Below, piece after piece: positions 30,750 through 38,594 of a DNA stretch of 64,000 bases (positions are counted from its first letter, which is position 1; the number at the start of each line of letters is the position of its first letter). Under the pieces are notes generated by a model. The model did not search any database. It was not told where the DNA came from and worked only from the letters and a program-made list of their open reading frames with translations. The stretch covers positions 620,001 to 684,000 of the forward strand of contig NZ_SAUF01000002.1 in NCBI RefSeq assembly GCF_004023665.1, read 5' to 3'. This stretch comes from Afifella aestuarii (lineage in GTDB: Bacteria; Pseudomonadota; Alphaproteobacteria; Rhizobiales; Afifellaceae). The translations under genes and the position numbers were made by a program.

Positions 30750-30845
30750 TCAGCTGACAAGCTGTCGCAAAGCGTGAACACGGGAGGGCTTGACCGTTGG
30801 CGACGCACAGGGTTACCGGCGGCTCGCGGCAATTCGGCGTCCATC

Positions 30846-32213
30846 ATGGCCAGGCAACTTCTTCCTATCGCTGCGCTCTTATTGAGCGTGGCCTTCTTGC
30901 TCACTGCGAACGGTTTGCACTCCATCCTGCTGCCGATCCGCGGCGGCTTGGAGCATTTTTCGACATTCTCGCTGGGCCTCGTCGGGACGGGCTGGGCAGT
31001 CGGCTTCGTCGCCAGCTGTTTCATGGCGCCGCGCATCGTCCACCAGGTTGGCCATATCCGCGCATTTGCCGCCTCCGCAGCGGCCGCGGCGGTCATCGTT
31101 CTCTTGAATGCGATGATCGTGACGCCGCTGTCGTGGATCCTTCTGCGCATCTTCTCCGGCTTCGTGCTCGCGGCCTGCTTCATGATCATCGAAAGCTGGC
31201 TGAACGAACGGGCGACCAACGAAAATCGCGGTATGATTTTCGGCATCTACATGACGATCACCTATGTGGCGATCGTCGTCGGGCAGATGCTGGTGGCGAT
31301 CGGTGATCCCGCCCGCGACACGTCCTTCATGGTCGGGGCGATTTTCTTCTGCCTGGCGCTTTTGCCTTTGTCGCTGTCGCGCGCGGCCGTTCCCCAACCG
31401 CTGGCCGGCGTCACGCTCGATTTGAAGCGGCTTTTCCAGAATTCGCCGGTCGGCTTCGTGGCGACGCTTCTCGTCGGCGTGGCGAACGGTGCTTTCGGCA
31501 CGCTTGGGCCTTTGTTCGGTTTTCAGATCGGCCTTGGTACGGCGCACATCGCCACCTTGATGAGCATCGCCATCATTGCCGGCGCGCTCATCCAGATGCC
31601 GGCAGGCAGGCTCTCCGACCGCATCGACAGACGTTTCATGATCGGCGGGGCCGCACTTCTTGCCTCGATCATCGGCATGGGGATAGCCGTCTTCGCGCCA
31701 CACAATCCGATCGTGCTCAGCCTCGCTTTCGCGCTTTATGGCGGCACCTCCTATGCGCTCTATTCTCTCGCCGTCGCCCACGCGAACGATTTTGCAAGCG
31801 ACCTGTCCTTCGTGCAGGTGTCCTCGGGCCTCCTGCTTCTTTACGGCATCGGCACGATGGCCGGCCCGCTCGTCGCCTCCGGCACGATGGAAACCTTCGG
31901 GCCGGAAGGGCTCTTCGTCACCACGGCCGTCGCTCATTTCGCCATGGCGGTCTTCTCGGTCTACCGCACGACCCGCCGCGCCCCGCCGCCGCAACATGAG
32001 CGCGAGACCTTCTCCGCCGTGCCGAGCCCGCGCATGCTGACGCCGCAGACGGCCGTCCTGCAGCCCGATCCAGAAGAGCTGCCGCCGGCGCCCGAACCCG
32101 AGGAGGCGTCTGAAGCGGACGTGGCACAGGAAGGTGGCTCCGACGACGCGCCCGGGGAGACGACGAGCGAGGCGAGCGGGGAAAAGACGAAAGAGACGGA
32201 CGCGACCTCCTGA
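30846..32213 (+). CDS. MFS transporter with acidic C-terminal tail
   Basis: Major facilitator permease of 455 aa with about twelve hydrophobic segments: LLPIAALLLSVAFLLTANGLHSILLPI at the start, IESWLNERATNENRGMIFGIYM after helix 4, and MPAGRLSDRIDRRFMIGG in the second half. It resembles the YcaD group. The last 75 residues are a soluble Pro/Glu-rich tail (PEELPPAPEPEEASEAD), unusual for the family. The ATG at 30846 is preferred over the GTG at 30774 because it begins at the first helix, although its Shine-Dalgarno is weak. Substrate unknown. Confidence 0.85.
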   Translation: MARQLLPIAALLLSVAFLLTANGLHSILLPIRGGLEHFSTFSLGLVGTGWAVGFVASCFMAPRIVHQVGHIRAFAASAAAAAVIVLLNAMIVTPLSWILLRIFSGFVLAACFMIIESWLNERATNENRGMIFGIYMTITYVAIVVGQMLVAIGDPARDTSFMVGAIFFCLALLPLSLSRAAVPQPLAGVTLDLKRLFQNSPVGFVATLLVGVANGAFGTLGPLFGFQIGLGTAHIATLMSIAIIAGALIQMPAGRLSDRIDRRFMIGGAALLASIIGMGIAVFAPHNPIVLSLAFALYGGTSYALYSLAVAHANDFASDLSFVQVSSGLLLLYGIGTMAGPLVASGTMETFGPEGLFVTTAVAHFAMAVFSVYRTTRRAPPPQHERETFSAVPSPRMLTPQTAVLQPDPEELPPAPEPEEASEADVAQEGGSDDAPGETTSEASGEKTKETDATS

Positions 32214-32338
32214 CGAGGCCGCGCCTCGCGCTCGGGGCGTGAGGCGTGCCCGCAGGATCTCAAAGCGCCGCCCCCTCTTGACGGGGAGGCGTTGCGCCTT
32301 CTCTGGACTCACTCTGTGTTTCGAGCGCGGGAGATGGA

Positions 32339-32881
32339 ATGACGCAAAGCGGTGACGAGCGGGCCTTCATTCCCGTCAAGATCGCGGTGCTGACGGTGTC
32401 GGATACCCGCGCGCTTGCCGATGATCGTTCCGGTGACACGCTCGAAGAGCGTATTTGCGACGCCGGCCACGTTCTCGCCGGGCGCGACATCGTTCGCGAC
32501 GATATTGAGGACATCCGCAAGCGTGTTCAGGGCTGGATCGCCGATGATGCGATCGATGTGATCATCACCACGGGCGGCACCGGCTTTACGGGCCGCGACG
32601 TCACGCCGGAGGCGCTCGAGCCCCTGTTTGAAAAGCGCATGGACGGCTTTTCAGCGGTCTTCCACCGCATTTCCTATGACAAGATCGGCGTCTCAACGAT
32701 TCAATCTCGCGCCACCGCAGGCGTGGCGAATGCGACCTACATCTTCGTTCTTCCGGGCTCGCCCGGGGCGTGCCGCGATGCCTGGGATGGCATCTTGAAG
32801 AGCCAGTTCGATTACCGTCACAGGCCGTGCAATTTCGTCGAGATCATGCCGCGGCTCGACGAGCATCTGAAACGCGGCTGA
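32339..32881 (+). CDS. moaB: molybdenum cofactor biosynthesis protein MoaB
   Basis: Molybdopterin-binding MoaB/MogA-fold protein of 180 aa. VLTVSDTRALADDRSGDTLEERICDAGH is followed by the diagnostic VIITTGGTGFTGRDVTPEALEPLFEKRMDGF and a C-terminal FVLPGSPGACRDAWDGILKSQFDYRHRPCNFVEIMPRL. It adenylylates molybdopterin by family analogy; no other moa genes are in the window. The stop is 6 nt from the convergent gene. Confidence 0.93.
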   Translation: MTQSGDERAFIPVKIAVLTVSDTRALADDRSGDTLEERICDAGHVLAGRDIVRDDIEDIRKRVQGWIADDAIDVIITTGGTGFTGRDVTPEALEPLFEKRMDGFSAVFHRISYDKIGVSTIQSRATAGVANATYIFVLPGSPGACRDAWDGILKSQFDYRHRPCNFVEIMPRLDEHLKRG

Positions 32882-32887
32882 GGCCTC

Positions 32888-33379
32888 TCAGGCCGGCGGC
32901 GCCATCCGCGCGGAAAGGCGTTTGGTGGACTGGCCGCGGGCAAGAGCTTTGAGGTCGTCCGCGCCGGCCGCCGCCATATCGGCCTTGCGCATGAGCACGC
33001 CGCGGCGAAGCGGTTCCTCCCGCTCCAGAAAACCGAAGAGCGTCTTGCGCTTACCGGCGAGGGTGAAGCTTGCGGCCCCGCGGCCTGGCTCTTCCATCCA
33101 CTCGCGAACCGCCGTCATCCAGCCGTCGAGCGGGCGGGCGCCCCCTTCCATCAGGAGAAGCCACTCGCCGCGCGACGCGGTGATCGCCTCTGTGAGAGCT
33201 TCGCGACCTATGAGTTCCGCGCCGGCAGCATCCGCCACCGCTTCGATCTCTTCATCGTTGGGCGCGCCGACGACGTAGGCGTCGCGCACCAGACCCTCGA
33301 CCGCCGCCGGGACGAGGGCGGTGAGGCTGCGCGCCAGATGCTGCGCATCGTTGGGCGCGGAAAGAAGCACGGTGATCAT
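32888..33379 (-). CDS. short glycosyltransferase-A-like protein
   Basis: Protein of 163 aa beginning MITVLLSAPNDAQHLARSLTALVPAAVEGLVRDAYVVG and containing WLLLMEGGARPLDGWMTAVREW, like the first half of a family 2 glycosyltransferase. The acidic metal-binding motif is replaced by MEGGA, so activity is doubtful. No signal peptide is seen. It is convergent with moaB and divergent from the radical SAM gene. Confidence 0.7.
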   Translation of the reverse strand: MITVLLSAPNDAQHLARSLTALVPAAVEGLVRDAYVVGAPNDEEIEAVADAAGAELIGREALTEAITASRGEWLLLMEGGARPLDGWMTAVREWMEEPGRGAASFTLAGKRKTLFGFLEREEPLRRGVLMRKADMAAAGADDLKALARGQSTKRLSARMAPPA

Positions 33380-33492
33380 GCTGGTTTGCTAGCGAAATCC
33401 GGCTCTTAACCCAACAGAAAGGTAACTGTTTCGTTAAGGCGGATCGTCCAATCCCCGGCTTCCTCGTTTCGCCTAGGAATAAAGTCACCTTT

Positions 33493-33507
33493 GTTCTTGT
33501 AATGTTC
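33493..33507 (+). promoter_or_regulatory. LexA (SOS) box
   Basis: GTTC at 33493-33496 and GTTC at 33504-33507 are separated by exactly 7 nt, the direct-repeat operator recognised by LexA in alphaproteobacteria. It overlaps a possible -35 (TTGTAA, 33498-33503), which is 16 bp before a -10 like TATATT (33520-33525). A repressor bound here would block the promoter of the radical SAM gene starting at 33532. Confidence 0.7.
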
Positions 33508-33531
33508 CTATGTTCGCGCTATATTCTCACC

Positions 33532-34803
33532 ATGCCTGAGCCGAGCCCCACCTTCACCCCGCCCACACCCCACACCCCAAGGGGCGGTTCCGCAGCAGCC
33601 GCAAAGCGGAACGCCGCGTCCTCTGCGTCGTCACGGTTTCGCGCAGAACGCGATGCGGCCTGGGTGGCGCTCGGCCAGGCAAACTCGGCCTCCGAAGATG
33701 GGTGGGAAGTCGGGGGGACCGAACAGATCTCCACCGCGCTGCGGCCGCTTGTGCGGCGCGGCCGCGGGGCCGTCTCCAACGAGACGGGCCGTTACGAGAA
33801 ACAGACGCGGCAGATCGTCGACGATGGCTGGGACAGCCTCGACGAGCTGCCCCGTCTGCGCACAGAGGTGACGATCGAGCGGCCGCGCAAGATCATCACG
33901 CGCAATGCCTCGCCCGACATTTCCTTCGACCGGTCCATCAATCCCTATCGCGGCTGCGAGCACGGCTGCGCCTATTGTTTCGCCCGGCCAACGCACGCGT
34001 ATATGGGCCTGTCGCCGGGGCTCGACTTCGAGACGCGGCTCTTCGCCAAACCGGATGCGGCGAAGCTTCTGGAGAAAGAGCTCGCCGCGCCGGGCTACGA
34101 GGTGCGTCCGATCGCGATCGGCACCAACACCGACCCTTACCAGCCGGTCGAGCGCCAGTATCGGATCATGCGCGATGTGCTGGAGGTCCTTTCTGCCGCC
34201 AATCATCCGGTCGGCATCGTCACCAAATCGGCGCTCGTCCTGCGCGATCTCGATATCCTCGCGCCGATGGCGGAGAAGGGGCTCGTCAAAGTGGGCCTCT
34301 CCGTGACGAGCCTTGACCATAAGCTGTCGCGCCTGATGGAGCCCCGGGCTTCGACGCCGGCGAAACGGCTTGAAGCGATTTCAGGCCTGAGCGAAGCCGG
34401 CATTCCTGTCTCGATCATGACGGCGCCGATCGTGCCTGCCATCAACGACAATGAGATCGAGCGCCTTCTCGAAGCGGGCGCGGCGGCAGGCGCCACCTCA
34501 GCCGGATATGTGTTGTTGCGGCTGCCGCTCGAAGTGGCGCCGATCTTCAAGGAATGGCTCAAAGAGAATTTCCCGGACCGAGCCGAACATGTTCTGTCGC
34601 TGATGCGCTCCATGCGGGGCGGCAAGGATTATGATTCGGCCTGGCATGAGCGCCAGCGGGGTAGGGGGCCTTACGCCTGGCAGATCGGTCGCCGCTTCGA
34701 ACTGGCGGCGAAGCGCCTGCGGTTGAACGAGCGGCGCTACGATATGCGCACGGATCTGTTCTCTCCGCCGGTGCCGGTCGGCGGTCAGTTGAAGCTCTTC
34801 TAG
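33532..34803 (+). CDS. PA0069/SplB-like radical SAM protein
   Basis: Radical SAM enzyme of 423 aa. NPYRGCEHGCAYCFARPTHAYMGLSPGLDFET near residue 140 carries the CxxxCxxC cluster motif, followed by IGTNTDPYQPVERQYRIMRDVLEVL and VGLSVTSLDHKLSRLMEPRASTPAKRLEAI. This is the family often compared with spore photoproduct lyase; the true reaction is unknown. The ATG at 33532 is preferred to one at 33502 inside the LexA box. The predicted transcription start is at or next to this ATG, so the mRNA may be leaderless. The LexA box implies induction by DNA damage. Confidence 0.88.
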   Translation: MPEPSPTFTPPTPHTPRGGSAAAAKRNAASSASSRFRAERDAAWVALGQANSASEDGWEVGGTEQISTALRPLVRRGRGAVSNETGRYEKQTRQIVDDGWDSLDELPRLRTEVTIERPRKIITRNASPDISFDRSINPYRGCEHGCAYCFARPTHAYMGLSPGLDFETRLFAKPDAAKLLEKELAAPGYEVRPIAIGTNTDPYQPVERQYRIMRDVLEVLSAANHPVGIVTKSALVLRDLDILAPMAEKGLVKVGLSVTSLDHKLSRLMEPRASTPAKRLEAISGLSEAGIPVSIMTAPIVPAINDNEIERLLEAGAAAGATSAGYVLLRLPLEVAPIFKEWLKENFPDRAEHVLSLMRSMRGGKDYDSAWHERQRGRGPYAWQIGRRFELAAKRLRLNERRYDMRTDLFSPPVPVGGQLKLF

Positions 34804-34914
34804 GCGTCACCGCTGCCGAGGGCTCAAAGAAGCCTGTGTCCGAAGGTGGAAAGCGCGGCGTCGTGGGCAAGCGCCCGGCTTGCATCGGGAGTAGCCGCGG
34901 CCTATCGGCGGTCC

Positions 34915-35607
34915 ATGTCGGCGACAAAGACGATTCGTAAACCGAAAGCTCCGAAGCAGGGCGCTGCAAAATCAGCCAAGGCCTCCGGGGCTGCCGGCCC
35001 GCATCTCCAGGCCGAGACGCGGCTGCTGCTTGCTGGCTACCGTCGCATCGCGGGCGTCGATGAGGTCGGCCGGGGCCCGCTCGCCGGCCCGGTCGTGGCT
35101 GCCGCCGTGATTCTCGATCAGGAAAACATCCCGGTCGGCATCGACGATTCCAAAGCGCTCACCGCATTGCGCCGCCAGGAACTCTACGAAGAGATCCTCG
35201 GCTGTGCCGATGTCGCCGTCGCCTATTGCTCGACGGCCACCGTCGACCGCATCAACATCCGCAATGCGGCGCTTCTTGCGATGGCGCGTGCCCTCAGAAG
35301 TCTGCCGCAACCCGCCGACGCGGTTCTCGTCGACGGCCGCGACAAGGTGCCGAACATCGATCTGCCGTGCGAGGCGCTGATCGGTGGAGACGCCTCCTCG
35401 CTGTCGATTGCTGCAGCCTCGATCGTGGCCAAGGTGTCACGCGATCGGATGATGGCGCATTGCGACGGGGTGTTTGCAGGCTACGAGCTCGGCTCCCATA
35501 AGGGGTACGCGACGCCGGCCCACAGAGCCGCCCTGACGCGGCTCGGGCCGTGCCGACTCCACCGGGCGAGCTTTGCGCCCATCGCGGCGCTCCTCGCCGG
35601 CAAATAG
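34915..35607 (+). CDS. rnhB: ribonuclease HII
   Basis: RNase HII of 230 aa that removes ribonucleotides from DNA. RRIAGVDEVGRGPLAGPVVAAAVIL holds the first two catalytic acids, LVDGRDKVPNID the third, and SLSIAAASIVAKVSRDRMM and GSHKGYATPAHRAAL are typical. An N-terminal Lys/Ala-rich extension of about 40 residues precedes the domain. The ATG at 34915 is chosen over an upstream frame to 34846. It follows the radical SAM gene in the same direction after 111 nt; a strong terminator lies beyond it. Confidence 0.95.
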   Translation: MSATKTIRKPKAPKQGAAKSAKASGAAGPHLQAETRLLLAGYRRIAGVDEVGRGPLAGPVVAAAVILDQENIPVGIDDSKALTALRRQELYEEILGCADVAVAYCSTATVDRINIRNAALLAMARALRSLPQPADAVLVDGRDKVPNIDLPCEALIGGDASSLSIAAASIVAKVSRDRMMAHCDGVFAGYELGSHKGYATPAHRAALTRLGPCRLHRASFAPIAALLAGK

Positions 35608-35721
35608 GCCCGGCAATATTGTAGAGAGCAGAGCCGCGAAGAGGGCGGGCCACCGCGCTCAACCACGCGCTGCCCGGCGAGGTCCCGCCTGTCTGTCGGA
35701 TAAACTGTCGGCCGAAAAAGA

Positions 35722-35747
35722 AAAAGGCGGGCCGAGGCCCGCCTTTT
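35722..35747. terminator. bidirectional intrinsic terminator
   Basis: A 12-bp perfect stem (AAAAGGCGGGCC / GGCCCGCCTTTT) with a minimal loop has A-runs on one side and T-runs on the other. It lies between the convergent rnhB and ATP synthase gene ends and should terminate both. Confidence 0.85.
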
Positions 35748-35769
35748 GTCGTCTCTTTGTCGAAGCTGC

Positions 35770-36255
35770 TCAGTGCCGCTTCAAGCCCTCGATGGAGCTG
35801 TTGATCAACCGCTGACCGACCGCGCCCTCGTTCTGTTCAGCGAGGATCTTTGCGGAGGCTGCGACGGCCACATCGACCGCCCGTGCCTTCACGTCGCTGA
35901 CTGCCTGGGCCTCGGCCTGAGCGATGCGCTGTTCCACACCGCGCGTGCGCCGCTCGATATATTCCTCGAGCCGCTGTTTGGCTTCGGCGGCGTGGGCTGC
36001 CGCTTCGTTTTCGGCGAGCGCCACGATCCCGGCCGCCTCTTCCTCGGCCTCCTGGCGGCGGCGCTGATATTCGGCCAGAAGCGCCTGCGCCTCTTCCCGC
36101 AGGCGCCGAGCCTCGTCGAGCTCGTGCTGGATCTTCTCCGAGCGCTTGTCGAGCGCGGCCGTCATCATCTTCGGCACGCCGAGATAGATCATGATGCCGA
36201 GGAAGGTGAGAAGGCCGATGAAGACCCACAGCGAAGCTAGGCTGGTTGCGTCCAT
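35770..36255 (-). CDS. atpF: ATP synthase Fo subunit b
   Basis: Peripheral stalk subunit of 161 aa. One N-terminal membrane helix (LWVFIGLLTFLGIMIYLGV) is followed by a long Ala/Glu/Arg-rich coiled coil reaching toward F1. It starts 2 nt after the b' subunit stop and is the last gene of the Fo cluster, ahead of the bidirectional terminator. Paired b and b' chains are usual in alphaproteobacteria. Confidence 0.93.
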   Translation of the reverse strand: MDATSLASLWVFIGLLTFLGIMIYLGVPKMMTAALDKRSEKIQHELDEARRLREEAQALLAEYQRRRQEAEEEAAGIVALAENEAAAHAAEAKQRLEEYIERRTRGVEQRIAQAEAQAVSDVKARAVDVAVAASAKILAEQNEGAVGQRLINSSIEGLKRH

Positions 36256-36257
36256 CG

Positions 36258-36830
36258 TTATCTCCGCTCGTTCATGGCTGCGGAGACGGCTGACCCGACA
36301 TCCGCATCTGCCGGAGCTTCACCGGACAGGGTCTCAACGAGCGCCTCGGTCGTCTCCTTGGCGATCGCGTCGACTTCGGCGAGAGCCTTGTCGCGCACCT
36401 CGCCGATACGTGCTTCGGCGGCCTGCAGCTTCTCTTCGAGCTCCGCCTCGGCCTTGGCCCGTTCGTCCTCGACCTCGGCTTTCGCCTTGTCTCGGGCGTC
36501 CTGGGCAATGCCGTGAGCGCGCTGCCGGGCTTCGGCGAGCGCCTGCTCGTAGGCCGCGATCGCCTCGTCGCTCTCCCGCTTCAGCTTTTCGGCCTCTGCG
36601 AGATCGTCGGCGATGCGGTCGTGCCGCTCCTCAAGGATGGTGGCAATGCGTGGCAGCACCATCTTGCTGAGCAGGTAATAGAGCAGGCCAAAGAAGACCG
36701 CGAGCCAGATGAGCTGCGAGAGATACGTCGACGGATCGAAAGGCGGAAACGCGCCATGGGCCGAATCCGCGATTTCGGTATGTTCCGCCGCCGTTTCCGC
36801 GGCCGTCTGAGCGAGTGCCGTTGTTACCAC
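36258..36830 (-). CDS. atpG: ATP synthase Fo subunit b'
   Basis: Second peripheral stalk chain, 190 aa. The N-terminal part is extended (about 30 residues before FPPFDPSTYLSQLIWLAVFFGLLYYLLSKMVLPRI, the membrane helix), and a charged coiled coil follows (EERHDRIADDLAEAEKLKRESDEAI). The b' chain pairs with b as a heterodimer in alphaproteobacteria and phototrophs. A 70-nt gap separates it from atpE. Symbol use varies (atpG or atpF2). Confidence 0.93.
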   Translation of the reverse strand: MVTTALAQTAAETAAEHTEIADSAHGAFPPFDPSTYLSQLIWLAVFFGLLYYLLSKMVLPRIATILEERHDRIADDLAEAEKLKRESDEAIAAYEQALAEARQRAHGIAQDARDKAKAEVEDERAKAEAELEEKLQAAEARIGEVRDKALAEVDAIAKETTEALVETLSGEAPADADVGSAVSAAMNERR

Positions 36831-36900
36831 GTGCTCTTCTCCTCAAGCCGTTCGGCCGCCGGTGGCGTGTGCCTCCGGCGCGCCGTCTTCGCTGTCTGGC

Positions 36901-37134
36901 TTAGACGGCGAAGATGAGGAGAAGGGCGATCAGGAGCGAAAAGATGCCCAGCGCTTCCGTGACCGCGAAGCCGAAGATGAGGCGGCCGAACTGGCCGTCC
37001 GCAGCCGCGGGATTGCGCAATGCGCCTTCGAGGAAGTGGCCGAAGAGCGAACCCAGGCCAACGCCGGCCCCGCCCATGCCGATGCAGGCGATGCCCGCGC
37101 CAATCAGCTTTGCAGCATCTGCTTCCATGTTCAT
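36901..37134 (-). CDS. atpE: ATP synthase Fo subunit c
   Basis: Proteolipid of 77 aa forming the rotor ring. Two hydrophobic hairpin helices are seen: [37 protein letters not shown] and [28 protein letters not shown], the second with the proton-carrying glutamate in VTEAL. The conserved polar loop is RNPAADGQ. Confidence 0.96.
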   Translation of the reverse strand: MNMEADAAKLIGAGIACIGMGGAGVGLGSLFGHFLEGALRNPAAADGQFGRLIFGFAVTEALGIFSLLIALLLIFAV

Positions 37135-37176
37135 GCTCCTTGCGTGTTGGAAGAGGATGGAGAAAAAACCGCGCCG

Positions 37177-37956
37177 TCAGTGCGAAGGATGCAGCGCGTC
37201 GTTGAGGTACATGCAGGTCAGAATTGCGAAGACATAGGCCTGCAGGACAGCCACAAGAATTTCAAGGGCCGTGAGCGCCACCACCATCAGGAAAGGCAGG
37301 ACCGCACCGGCCCAGCCGATCACGCCGAACGTCGACAGCGAGATGATGAAGCCGGCAAACACCTTGAGGGTGATGTGACCGGCCAGCATGTTGGCGAAAA
37401 GACGAATGGAGAGGCTGACGGGGCGCGAGATGAACGAGAGGATCTCGATCGCCACGATCATCGGCAGGATGACGCCAGGCACCTCGTCGGGCACAAAGAG
37501 CTTCAGAAAGCCGAAGCCGTGCTTGGAAAAGCCGTAGCCGATCACGATCGCCATGACGAGAAGGGCAAGCGCCCCCGTGATCACGATATGCGCCGTCACG
37601 GTGAAGAAATACGGCACCATGCCGATCAGGTTCGCCACCAGGATGAACGAGAACAGCGTGAAGACGAACGGGAAGAAGCGCATGCCTTCCGATCCGGCGG
37701 CTTCGCGCAGCATGTTGGCCGTGAACTCGTAGAACATCTCAGTGACGTTCTGCATGCGGCCCGGCACGAGGCCACGGCCGCGCGTCGACAGCATCATAAA
37801 GCCGACGATCAGGATCACCGTAATGGCCATGAACAGCGCCGAATTGGTGAAAGCGAACGTGCTGTGGCCGATCTGGCCGAAATCGACCAGATTGTTGATG
37901 TGAAACTGGTGGATCGGATCCACGGTGTCGGAATGCGTCGCCGCTTCGCTCGCCAC
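37177..37956 (-). CDS. atpB: ATP synthase Fo subunit a
   Basis: Integral membrane subunit of 259 aa forming the proton half-channels. The essential arginine is in [23 protein letters not shown], and the last helix region [23 protein letters not shown] is typical. N-terminal [13 protein letters not shown]. It is the second gene of atpI-atpB-atpE-b'-b. Confidence 0.96.
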   Translation of the reverse strand: MASEAATHSDTVDPIHQFHINNLVDFGQIGHSTFAFTNSALFMAITVILIVGFMMLSTRGRGLVPGRMQNVTEMFYEFTANMLREAAGSEGMRFFPFVFTLFSFILVANLIGMVPYFFTVTAHIVITGALALLVMAIVIGYGFSKHGFGFLKLFVPDEVPGVILPMIVAIEILSFISRPVSLSIRLFANMLAGHITLKVFAGFIISLSTFGVIGWAGAVLPFLMVVALTALEILVAVLQAYVFAILTCMYLNDALHPSH

Positions 37957-37996
37957 AGCCTACCCCTTGCTTCCCCGGGCCTTAATCGGCCTCGCC

Positions 37997-38401
37997 TCAA
38001 TCGTGACGGGCAGGCCCGCCGTCCTTGTCCTTGTCGAGCCTGTCGTAAGGCCCGGCTATTTTACCCGCGGCGCGCATCACATTGAGCACGCCGGCGGCAA
38101 ATCCCAGCATCAGAAAGCCGATAAGCCCCCATGGGGAGGTCCCTGCGACCTCGTCCAATCCCCATCCCAGGGCCGCTCCGACCAGAACACCTGCGATAAA
38201 CTCGCTGGCGATGCGTAACGCAAGCGCATATCCCGACGAATCGGTGCGCTCGGGCGCTTCTGCGGCCTGCCTGACCCGTCTCCCCTTGTCCAGGGTGCGC
38301 GAAAGGTCGGCAAAGCGACGTTCCAGGTCGGTATCGGCCATAGGACCCTGTCCGCCGTCCGCCTTCTCCCGGCGCTCCTCGCCGGAGCGTTTGTCAGCCA
38401 T
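37997..38401 (-). CDS. atpI: ATP synthase accessory protein AtpI
   Basis: Protein of 134 aa with a charged N-terminus and two membrane helices (ALRIASEFIAGVLVGAALGWGLDE and PWGLIGFLMLGFAAGVLNVMRAA), the AtpI pattern. It assists c-ring assembly or cation supply. It is the first gene of the Fo operon, with a sigma70-type promoter about 80 nt upstream. Confidence 0.9.
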   Translation of the reverse strand: MADKRSGEERREKADGGQGPMADTDLERRFADLSRTLDKGRRVRQAAEAPERTDSSGYALALRIASEFIAGVLVGAALGWGLDEVAGTSPWGLIGFLMLGFAAGVLNVMRAAGKIAGPYDRLDKDKDGGPARHD

Positions 38402-38481
38402 TCACCGGCTCCTTCCTGGAAGCCTTGATGCGGCGCCATCGTGAAGACGGGGCGGGTCCGGGCCCCTGCGAAACCGGGCGC

Positions 38482-38510
38482 ACCATAATTTTGCCGTCAG
38501 GCCAAGTCAA
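38482..38510 (-). promoter_or_regulatory. sigma70-type promoter of the atp operon
   Basis: On the minus strand TTGACT (38510-38505) is followed by a 17-bp spacer and TATGGT (38487-38482), close to consensus at ideal spacing. Transcription should start near 38475, giving a leader of about 75 nt before atpI. Confidence 0.6.
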
Positions 38511-38594
38511 GAACATCAAAATTAGGGATATGCCGTTGAAAAGAAAAGAGAAATAGATCGCGGCAGGTTTTCTTGGCCCGTCCTTGCTCGCCCT

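Noticed and set aside
30879-32312. 477-aa open frame on the minus strand opposite the MFS gene
   Set aside because: The plus strand has clear transmembrane helices; the minus frame is highly charged with no motif.
33512-33515. Third GTTC after the LexA box
   Set aside because: Spacing to the second GTTC is 4 nt, not 7, so it does not form another LexA half-site pair.
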